Shown here piece by piece: positions 12,501-21,200 of a stretch of DNA of 64,000 nt (positions within the stretch are counted from its first letter, which is position 1; each line of letters opens with the position of its first letter). Both the position numbers and the translations under genes were made by a program. The stretch is taken from NCBI GenBank assembly GCA_948470475.1, contig OX419341.1:5161853-5225852 (forward strand), in the 5' to 3' direction. The notes under the pieces were generated by a model. The model searched no databases and was not told the DNA's origin. It was given only the letters and a program-made list of their open reading frames with translations. This stretch comes from Galaxea fascicularis. Taxonomy: Eukaryota > Cnidaria > Anthozoa > Scleractinia > Euphylliidae.

Positions 12501-14399
12501 TCTCTTTTCCTTCCTTTCTTTCTTCACCAAAAACTGCTTTCTGACCACCGTTTATCGCGCCTTGCTCCATTTATACGTTGAATTACAATAATTAATTCTA
12601 CTAACATCTAGCTTACAGTCTACATTTACAACACTATGCTAAATCAACACTTTATGAACAAATAAACTTACACGCTATTCTTCTTGTACTAATTACAGTG
12701 TTTACTACTAGGATACATTGACACCAAACAATCAACACCAACACCAACAAACAAACCATACAACTGGGAAAACAAAACAAAAATAATTTTTTATGACAGA
12801 CACATTTATGTACTTACCAAGCAAACTATTGTTACTGGCTGGTCCAGGACCAGTATCTGAAATATTAATATAATATTAATAATTAATTGTTATTGTATCA
12901 CCTTACTTCATGTTTTCTGAGACACAAGTTATTTAAATTAGATGTCTGACTGTCAAGATGTTGTCCTTAAATACAGCTAAAACAGCACAGTGTATTTCAC
13001 TTTGATTAACAGACCTACAGCTGTATTCAGGGTTCTCAGCTGAATCCATAACTCGTAACACCTATTGCAGGTGTTAACTAGTAAGTGTTATGGCTGTAAT
13101 TTAAGTACCTCGCGTATAATGGCCCACACTACATGGCCAAGGCCATGTACACTGTACTTCAACGCTATGGCTCATGGCTGAAAATAGCGCAGCAACAGCT
13201 GTTCAAAGTTGTATTGAGAACCCGGCCTAAATATTAACACTCATGTGCTGTACAGCTGCTTAACACCACCATTTGTCTAACAATGCACTGGGAACATTAC
13301 GCACCTGTTCAGACTTACCTTTCAATTCTGCAAATCGTTTTCCTTTGCCAAAACCAGGGGCAACACTTTGCTTCTGAGTTTTGATGTCATATAAGCCAAC
13401 AGGAGGTGCTTGAGGTGCTAGGGAAAAAAGATGCTTGCTGTTTTAGGCTGGATCTGGTGCTAGCAGCTTACTAATTAAAGCCAAGAAACACAGGCAATTT
13501 TTTTTTCATACAAGTTTCAAGCAAAAATTTTGACCAGCAACCTTTTTGTGGCAAAATTAAACCCTTTAATCAACTGTTGTGCAAGCTAAAATTAAAATCA
13601 AGTTGCAGAAAAAAGATGTCATCTCCAAGGGTTGAGAGATCGTATGCACACATGTGTACTTGACAATACAAGCAGCAAGAAAATGACACCTGGCTATGAA
13701 GATGTCTGTTAATCCTCACTAAAAGAAAATTATCAGACTCGTGGTCTGGCTGTCAGAATTACCCTTATAATAAATAAATGCGTTTTGCTGTGAGGATAAA
13801 ACTCTTTATGGCTTTCACAAGTCTTCATGTACATGTACATTTCCATGAAATTTAAACCGGCAGCTTGTAACAACACAAGGACGATTAAATTTGAAGCTTA
13901 CAAACCAAATCTTCTCTTCTTTAAGTTTCAACTCTCCAAGCCCAATCTTTAAATCTTTAATGAGTTTACTCCTAAGACAGCAATAAAAACTATACTAGGA
14001 GTTAAATGATTAAAAAGAAACTCTAGGATATGCTTGTTTGTATCTAAACAATTTTTGGAGCGTTGGTTATGAACACAAAAAAATTCTCTACAACTCCATC
14101 TCCGAGCAATTGCAATGCGATCTCAAATCTCCATGTCACTGATTCTATTGGTTTTGGAAATCATGAAAAACGTAACTATGTTGAATTCGTTCAGATAAGG
14201 ACCATAATCGTAAAAGACGGGTCGTAAAACCACAAGTAGGCCAAGCCCTTTTGAAGTTGGGCTATGCAAACAGCCTCATGATATTTTTTAAGCTTGTGGT
14301 GGCCATTGATGGAAGTCGTCGACAGTGCAGTGTACCTACACGAAACTAGTAATTTCACGCCATACCTGGATCTTGAAATCTCTTGGATTTCGGGAACAT
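517..14399 (-). CDS. HMMR: HMMR (RHAMM)-like coiled-coil spindle/centrosome protein, 20 exons seen, 3' end outside window
   Basis: HMMR binds spindle microtubules and centrosomes through long coiled coils; vertebrate forms also bind hyaluronan near the C-terminus. Minus-strand exons: 14366-14399 (ATG), 13319-13417, 12818-12856, 11511-11557, 9866-9955, 8924-9013, 8681-8785, 7873-7971, 7467-7578, 7162-7227, 6776-6849, 5800-5886, 5336-5523, 4546-4665, 3363-3433, 2908-2989, 1907-2015, 1441-1503, 973-1062, 517-587. Phases agree throughout, giving about 578 codons (human protein about 720). Identification rests on residues 1-40, where MFPKSKRFQDP, GLYDIKT and GFGKGKRF line up with the HMMR N-terminal domain. 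A Ser/Pro-rich linker follows (about residues 45-100), then continuous heptad-like coiled coil. The exon ending at 2908 uses a GC donor. The last exon (517-587) is least certain. The C-terminal centrosome-targeting and hyaluronan-binding part is not in view. Transcribed divergently from SCLT1. Confidence 0.85.
2179..2840. repeat. Diverged SINE-like repeat block with tRNA-like head and duplicated pieces
   Basis: At about 2434-2472 there is a tRNA-like box A region (GGCTTAGTTGGTAGAGC). On either side, blocks beginning CTACACAACGG (2206 and 2615) and blocks sharing GGTTGGTGCTTCA and AACCTCATTGCACC (2572 and 2798) occur twice. Each block includes AAGCGCGGGAAAA-like words. It lies in the HMMR intron between the exons at 1907-2015 and 2908-2989. 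I read it as overlapping old repeat insertions rather than coding sequence. Confidence 0.5.
3645..3835 (+). repeat. tRNA-derived SINE
   Basis: The head is a tRNA-like region with box A (TGGCCGAGTGG, 3652-3662) and box B (GAGTTCAAATCCC, 3694-3706). A conserved-looking body containing GCCTCCTGCCAGTTGGGA follows, ending in a T-rich tail. The head resembles a leucine or serine tRNA, but the attached tail and lack of a proper variable arm make it a retroposon rather than a tRNA gene. Confidence 0.7.
3877..4338. mobile_element. Tigger/pogo-like MITE with TA target duplication
   Basis: Terminal inverted repeats start CAGTCGAACCTGTATTAAGC at 3877 and end at 4338 with the complement, flanked by TA at 3875-3876 and 4339-4340. 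CAGT/ACTG ends with TA duplication are typical of pogo/Tigger DNA transposons. The 462-bp interior holds several ATTAAGCGGTCA-like words and no transposase frame, so it is non-autonomous. It is nested in an older foldback. Confidence 0.8.
5918..6110 (+). mobile_element. Truncated copy of TTAA-flanked MITE family
   Basis: Begins AGGGGCTCTGTCATTAAAG right after TTAA (5914-5917) and parallels the complete copy at 33,014-33,356 (shared GTTTTGCTGTTTTCCGG and TGAAATGTAGGAGAAAGAT). No matching right terminus is present. A second start-like end (TTAAAGGAGCTCTGTCATG) occurs at about 6155. Lies in the HMMR intron upstream (in plus coordinates, to the right) of the exon at 5800-5886. Confidence 0.6.
6284..6520. 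mobile_element. MITE with GTTGTTCGAAAG terminal repeats (copy 1)
   Basis: The inverted ends are GGGCCCGGTTGTTCGAAAG and CTTTCGAACAACTGGGCCC, with one mismatch. Subterminal words CTAATCC and CTAATCCTGGATTAG continue the symmetry. A second, more diverged copy is at 20,971-21,208 with the same internal order. No coding capacity. Confidence 0.75.
8360..8532. mobile_element. Short MITE with CAGGGCTGTCA ends
   Basis: Ends CAGGGCTGTCATTAA and TTAGTGACAGCCCTG are inverted repeats enclosing 173 bp with no open frame. The CAGGG ends and AT-rich flanks (AATAAAG and ATAAAATG) suggest a hAT-like non-autonomous element, which is inference. Confidence 0.65.
9181..9364. mobile_element. MITE with ATAGACC ends
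   Basis: ATAGACCACTTTCAAAATGG at 9181 pairs with CTATTATGAAAGAGGTCTAT ending at 9364, and further in ATTATTCTTTTGT pairs with ACAAAAGAATATT. The left arm carries an AAAATGGCCGCC word that resembles a YY1 site. Non-coding, in the HMMR intron between exons 9013 and 9866. Confidence 0.7.
9383..9548. mobile_element. MITE with CTAGACTG ends
   Basis: CTAGACTGTGAGCAGTCTCT pairs with AGAGACTGTTTGCAGTCTA, and CTCTTTTGC pairs with GCAAAAAGAG. It is about 165 bp long, immediately beside the previous MITE, with no open frame of note. Confidence 0.65.
10059..11235. mobile_element. 1.18-kb TA-flanked non-autonomous DNA transposon
   Basis: CAGTGCAGTG at 10059 and CACTGCACTG ending at 11235 are exact inverted repeats flanked by TA (10057-10058, 11236-11237). 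Symmetry continues imperfectly through AATAAGT and GCTTATTT. Subterminal parts contain several ACACGCGTGT- and GTGTGCG-like words on both sides. The interior has only short frames (under 90 codons) with no transposase resemblance. It sits in HMMR intron 4. Confidence 0.75.
11558..12817. other. HMMR intron 3: AT-rich, no gene seen
   Basis: No splice-compatible open frame was found here on either strand. It contains an AAAAC-type simple repeat (about 11987-12010) inside an AT- and C-rich tract (11,940-12,790) that looks like an inserted repeat with low coding potential. I could not find its boundaries. Confidence 0.5.
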
Positions 14400-15293
14400 G
14401 CCTGAATCTTTACAATAATGGGTCGAAGATAAGCCAAAACGTGTAGCCAGTCGTCCAGGGGTCTTTTCAAAAAGAAATGTCAATGAAACTAACAAATGCA
14501 CGAGTCGTTCGTTGAGAAGATCGATTTCAAAAACGAACCAATCATAGCCAGAGTTTAGCGCTTGCCTCGATTTCGCTTTGATCTCACAATGAGAGGAATT
14601 TTCCCGCGAGATTTGAGATGGCCTGCCTAGTAATCATGAATAATTGAATGATAAATTTGGTTCAGGCTGTCTAGGGTCCTCAGATCATGAAAAATAAAGA
14701 TGATACCAATGGCTCTTTTTCAGTTTTATTAAAAAAAAAAAAAAACTAGTCCTTCCCAACCATTTCGATCGTGGAGTCATCAGTATTTCGAAATATAGAA
14801 GAGAGGTGTGAGTCCTAGGATAGTGAAATCATAAATATACTCGTTCCTTACCCAAGTCGTGTGGGAAATGACAGGCCTGTAGACTGGTCGATGACAAAAT
14901 TAAGTCTAATAACATTGGTAATATTTTTATTATTGTTTCGAAAAATTGACCGCCGAAATTCGAACTGGTTACATTTTGCGCATCTGTTCAATCACAGCGC
15001 AGTATTTAGTCACGTGAAATATTTGACCAATCAACGTTTCACTGAATTGCCATTTCTTATTGGTTCATCAAGGATTAACAAAATGGCGTCGCTCTCGGTG
15101 CAAGGTGATTTCAATGTTCACAGCAGATTTGTTGTTGTTTGTTTCAAAATTCAGCGAGATGATCAAGTCCCCTTCTAGACAAATCAAACAAGCATCAATA
15201 TGCCTTGGACTTTTGAAGGGTGGATAAGTTACTAGCGAAATATTTTGAGCTACAGATTCTTTTAATTTACACGACCTTGACCTTTTGGCAATC
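14400..15293. promoter_or_regulatory. Shared bidirectional promoter region of HMMR and SCLT1
   Basis: Only 894 bp separate the two start codons, which point away from each other. On the HMMR side are TTTTCCCGC (14599-14607), a match to the E2F consensus, followed by ATTTGAGA (resembling the CHR element of cell-cycle promoters), and a CCAAT box near 14540. On the SCLT1 side are CCAAT boxes near 15020 and 15060 and ACAAAATGGCGTC (15079-15091), which matches the YY1 core AAnATGGCG. YY1 sites usually sit just downstream of the transcription start. Motif identity is seen directly; function is inferred. Confidence 0.65.
15083..15178 (+). other. Upstream ORF or alternative first exon of SCLT1
   Basis: The ATG inside the YY1-like motif opens a 31-codon frame ending in TAG at 15178, upstream of the SCLT1 start. 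Alternatively, a GT after its 22nd base (CAAG/GTGATT) would give a short first exon (MASLSVQ) in the phase that SCLT1 exon 2 accepts. I favour the ATG at 15294 because exon 1 there encodes family-conserved residues. Confidence 0.35.
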
Positions 15294-18200
15294 ATGAGTT
15301 CTAGTTTACGAGATGAAGATCACATAAAATTTCTGCAAGATCAAGGTAGGCTGTTATAATTACATCCCTAAGCGCATATGTTTAACCTCTCAAGAAATAG
15401 TTGAGTGCTTGTAAGTATTTACTCTTAAGATTTGCGTACAGCCAAGACAATAGTCTATTGTAGACGTGTTTTGATACCACCTGTTGATACACTGTATGTT
15501 TAGAAAATGTGAAGATCGTAACCAGTTAAGACTAATAATAAAGCTTACTCAAAACTTTTTTAGATAAATACTGGAAACTGGAATGTCCAGTCTTTTTTTG
15601 AAAAGTAATCTAAAGTAATCAAAATCAATCAACCTACACCCCTGTAATTTGAAGAGCTGTTGATAAAAATCAATTAGTGGTGGAATTATAGGTCTTCATG
15701 TAGGTTTTTTTGAGTAGTAGGGGAGGCATTTTTGGCAATCTTCCTTGAAGGTAGGAATTGAGAAAATAACTGTGATTGTACCTTGGCCCAAATGGTCATA
15801 GTTATTTTCCAAAAAGTAAGGGGGGACATCCACCGATCAATGCCCAGGAGATTTATAAAATGTGAGTCAGATAATTTGATCAGTACTTTATATGGTGGCG
15901 TTACTCAGTGATCCTGTCAAGAGATAAATTTTGACATCAGCCATCATACTATAGCAGACCTTTCTTGCAAGTACGCCTGCAAATTTGAGTCACAGGCAAT
16001 TTATTTTGGTGACATCATGGCAATTTTACAGGGCAGTTTGAACATTACATGTAACAAGAAACTTTGTCGTGAGAAAATCCATGGAAGTGCATCAGTGGAA
16101 AAATCTAACCATGTAACAAGTACAGTCTAGGATTTATGCAACGAAAGGTTCAGGGGCCCCTCATGTGCTCCATAGTATGGCCCTCACCTGGGCATGAGAA
16201 ATTCAGTAAGGGTTTCATAACAATCTAAACTTGATCATGATAACTGCAGAAGAATGCATTATGATGTCAATTGCAAGTTCTTTTACAAACATGGTACAGT
16301 ATCTCTTCTAAAAATTTATCGAATGCACTTTACTTCTTCAGAAATCTTGAATTAATTTGGGACCAAATGAAATTTTTGATGTTTTGAGAGGCTAGAGCTA
16401 ACTTTTCTCTGGGTATTCAATAAATTAATGAATTGCTCCATCCATCTTGCAGTAAAGAGACTAAATGCTGTGCTCGGAGAATATCAAAAGAAGTACCTAC
16501 CAGTTAAAGAACCGGAAGTGAAGGTATGGGCCACAGTCATTCAGCATGTTACAGTACCGCTCAAATGTAAGTTACCACCGTCTCGCGAGAAACGAGACTC
16601 GTCTCGCGAGAAACGAGATTCGTCTCGCGAGAAACGAGATTCGTCTCGCAGGAAACGAGAACTGTCTCGAGAGAAACGAGACTCATCTCGCGAGTGCACT
16701 GGAAGTACCGCTTCTGTATTAATTAATGGTTCTTCGCAGGAAGGATTGTCGTATGTGGAGAAAATCGTTAAGCGGACATGTGACGTATCGTTGATTTTTT
16801 TTGGTGTGATAAACATCGGAGACGTGCGACTGAAGTTCAATATTTTTTAGCACTCAGTGCGCAATTTTTGTGTTACATGTATTGATCGACTTGATCGGTA
16901 TTTGTTTTGTCTGTGCGTCTGAGTTAAAGATGAAACTTATCGCGCTGGATATCTACATCGGCGCCGCCACGCTCATGTATAGTTTGAAGCCTCGATTGAC
17001 TAAATAATTATTTGGGTCGCGTATACACACGCGAAGCCACGCTTTGAACACTCTACAATAACTTTTTATTCACAAAGTGAAGCCACAACGCTTTTGAACA
17101 CGAAGCCTCGATTGACTTTGTATTTTGTTCTAGTATTCGCATGCGAAGCCACGCTTCGAACGCGTATGCATTTATGCATGTCTTTATTGTTCCATCTCCA
17201 AAAACGTTTCGACAGATCGTAAGAACTTCGATAAAATTTTCTTTCTGCAAATTTGGACTATTTCAGCGAATGAATCATCCGCATATGCAAAATAGAACCT
17301 GGAATATCGAAATAGTTTTCAAATTAGCTCGCCGGCATGCCGTGAAATTTCAGAGATCTTTTTTGTGTTGCCGGCGCGTGCCGAAAGCAAACTTTACCTT
17401 GTCAAAAATTAAATGAATGTTAACGGCGCAGCGTAAGAACTTCGATAAAACACTCTTTCTCTAAATACGGACTATTTCAGTGTTTAAATCATCCAATTGT
17501 GCCAAATAGAACCAGAGATATCGAATACTTTTCGAAGCTCGCCGGCATGCCGTGAAATTTCAAAGAGCTTTCTCAATTGTCTTGCCAGCGCGTGCCGAGA
17601 GCAAGCTTTTCCCTGTCAAAAAATTAAATGAATGTTAACGGCGCGACGTAAGAACTTCAATAAATCACTTCTTCTGTAAATTTGAACTATTTCAGCGTTT
17701 AAATCATCCAATTGTGCCAAATAGAACCAGAGATATCGAATACTTTTCAAAGCTCGCCGGGTTGCCGTGAAATTTCAAAGACCTTTCTCAATGTGTCTTG
17801 TGAGCGCGCGCCGAGAGAAAACTTTTCCCTGGCAAAAAATGAATGAATGTTAACGGCGCATCGCAAGAACTTCGATAAAACACTCTTTCTGTAAAGTTGG
17901 ACAGCGTTTGAATCATGCAATTGTGCCAAATAAAACCGGATATATCGAAATAATTTTCAAGCTCGCCAACGATTGCCGTGAAGTGTCTATTTTTTCTTGT
18001 CTCGTCGGTCGGTTTCATCACCTTGGTAGCGACCTCTTTTACGTCGGAACCGGCTTCTTACGAGTAATATATTCCATACTAAACGCCTCAGTGATTCTCG
18101 AGAGAAACGAGAATCTTCTCGCGAGAAACGAGACTCGTCTCTCAGGAAACGAGAACTGTCTCGCGAGAAACGAGACTCGTCTCGCGAGAAACGAGACGAG

Positions 18201-21200
18201 AGGTGGTAACTTACATTTGAGCGGTACTGTACATGTGGCTATAAGTGTGATTTAGGGTTTTGTTAAGCTTGAGACAACTGTGTTTGTAAGTTTTGGATTT
18301 TCACAGTAACACTTTACACAACGTATTTATGGCAGTGATAATGAAAATAATGTATTTATTACCGGTACACTTTTTAAAATTCCCATTTGGTGTGAAGCAG
18401 ACAAGTTGGCTGGTTTGTGTCATATGTAGCCTTGGATTGTGGAACACAGATAACCTTAGAATAAACCAAAGTGTACTTGATTGATGCAAAGCATCTTTAC
18501 TCATCTTGTCAATCTACCAGTAGGCGTTTATGTGACACTTTTTTCTTTTCTACAGGGAGATGAGCCACTCCCACCATGGATTACAAACTCTAGGTAACAT
18601 GATCATGAAATTCCTTAATCATATTTGTACACTTGTCTCTAGACATTTTCATTCTTTCACTCTTCTCTGGTCTGTGCAGCTAGAATGCTGAATCAGCTCC
18701 ATTGTCGCACACCTTTCAGAACTCTTCGTTCATGTTTATGTGTTTCTGTCTTTGTGCTCTCTTGAGCTCTGCTTGTGGGTTAGTCTAACCACCCAACCAA
18801 TCCAACCACAGATATGATTTCTGAGAATTGTCAGTAATTAACCATAAGACTTCAAATGTTATGTTAGTTTTGTTCTTTTGTGATTCCACTGTAGACAGCA
18901 CTGTCATTCCATGTGATTAATGGGCAGCATTACCCTTAAACCATTTGCATCCTACGTAGGGAAGGCAACATCTTCGTCCTTGTTCTTTATAGCCATTAAA
19001 TCATCATTTCATTCTTGGTTATTAATTTGAAGTCCCCAAGTGTTGCTCTGCCAGGAAACAGCTGCCTTTTTATTTTATTTTTTCATCGAGTAACGAGCTA
19101 TCATCATGTCTTTTCTTATTCTTTTTCTGTTTACCAGCATTCTTTCACCTCTACTGACAGAGTATGACACCAACATAAAATCTTATCAGGAACAAGTATT
19201 TTTCTTGAAGGTAAAAGTCAAACAGTTTATTGTACTGGCCAGACAGGTTTCTTTTCAGATGATGGTAAAGCTTATAAAAGGAGCTACATGTAATAATCAT
19301 ATTTTATAATGGTGGCAGCTAGCTAATAATATTATACTGTGGTTTGCTCAGGGTTTTTACTTGTTTTAAGTAAAGCTGCTGAAACAAGCCTGAAAAAAGT
19401 AATTTGTTAATCTCAGTCTAGTGAACACAAAACGCCTTTTATGCATCAGAAAAATACAAAGAAGCAAACAGACAGACAGAGCAATAAAAACAGCAAAACA
19501 TGGAACAAGATCCTTGCTGATCTTAGACAAGAGTTTTTACAGCTTCCTTTAGTTCTCCCAAACTTTTGTTAGTTCTGCCGTAACTAATGACATATAATTA
19601 CCATTAAAAGCATCTTGAACAATGTACTCATCTTTTATATATTAATTATTTCATAACAATAAATATGCATGCATGCTTTGAATTTTAGGAAGAATTGACT
19701 TCCTTGAAGCAGAAGACAGACCATGTGGTACAAGAAAACACAAGGTAGTCTGCAAATCCAGCTGTTTTATTTTTTATGTTACACATCCTTGGGAATTGAG
19801 AACCAGATTGTTGAAGCAAGAGAAAAACTTGGTGCTGAAAAGTCAATTTGGATGGCAAGGATGGAAATGGATTGTATTTCAAATTCTCACACATCATCTT
19901 AAAGCCATGTGCAAAAATCTACTATGGATGACTTTCCCAGCAAAAAATCTTACATTTTAAGAAATGTCTCGACATGAGTAAAGGTAGCATTTTAAAACTG
20001 TGTAGTTTTTGTCAGAAAACAGCAAAAATCGACAGAGCCCCTTTAATATGTTATGAATTTTCTCTTGGTACTGCATAGGTTGCATGAAGAATTACGAAGG
20101 AGCATTGAAGCACAGATGGAAATAGTGCGCCGAGGTGAAGGGAGTGGTGCAGAAAAGGAAGTGATGGAAAACATGCAACACCAACTTCAGCGACTTCAAC
20201 AGGTGTACATCCTTTTCAATCAATCCTACACTGAATTGTTGATCCTGTGTTTAGGCTATTTTGTTTTGTTTTTTGTTTTGAGGGTAAAGTGTACATACCT
20301 ACCTACATACATATATGATACAGGTCAAATTTGATTTCAGGTTATTTTTTATTTGACCTAGGTTGACTTTTTTGACATAGGTTCATATTTTTTACACTGG
20401 TTTATTTTAAATTTGAGGAAAGAGACAGCTATGTGGAACTGTGGCAAAATGCTTCCAGTGAATTGGAAAAACTTCAAGAAATTGAAAGGGTAGGTCTTGC
20501 TGTTTAATTTCAAAACTGATTGATAACTCGTAGATATGGATAACTGAATCAAAAAAGTAATATCAATTCCAGTGCTCACGGAACGTGTTTCCTTTGTAGG
20601 AAAAAGAGGTAGAACTCAAATCCAGATCGAGGGGTATGGCAAGCTTGCAGGTAAAGCAATGTCAACCCTTTAACTACTGAGATCTGATTATTAGTCCTCC
20701 TTTCTAGCTGCTAACAGTTTTTTGTAAATTACGCTCCCAGGAATGACCAATAGTAACTTCTCCTTGCAATAATAATTATTACATTGTCAAGCAGACAGGT
20801 GATGACAATCAAGAAAGAAATCAAATTGAGGATATGGCTTGATTTAACACCAAATTCTCAGAACTAACATTGTAAGCAATGTAAGGCAGACATTAAAGAG
20901 AATTGATATTGAGATTGTGGGAGTGAAAGGATTAATAGAAGTCGGGTTCATATCAAGATACCACCCTCTCGGCCAGGTTGTTCAAATGCCGATAATCCTA
21001 GATTAAAAATTAACCAAGGTGTTTATTAATATTTCTCTATTCCAAACGTTGTTGAACTCTGATATTCTGCAAAAAATTAAATTAGAAGAAATCAATACTG
21101 AAAACAAAAAGCAGCATAACAAACATTCTCCCAAAAGTTAGAAAACTGTTACCAAAGGGAACGCTAATCCTGGATTAATTTAATCAGCTTTTGAACAAAC

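Noticed and set aside
14861..15178. 105-codon frame in the promoter region
   Set aside because: It crosses the divergent promoter, has no recognisable features, and only its last part coincides with the possible upstream ORF noted separately.
16428..16850. 140-codon frame with SREKRDS repeats, running from SCLT1 exon 2 into intron 2
   Set aside because: The Arg/Ser repeat is the translation of the 21-bp DNA array in the transposon. The opposite strand is open too (16,541-16,840), as expected for a stop-free repeat whose unit is a multiple of three. A good GT donor at 16524 ends the exon.
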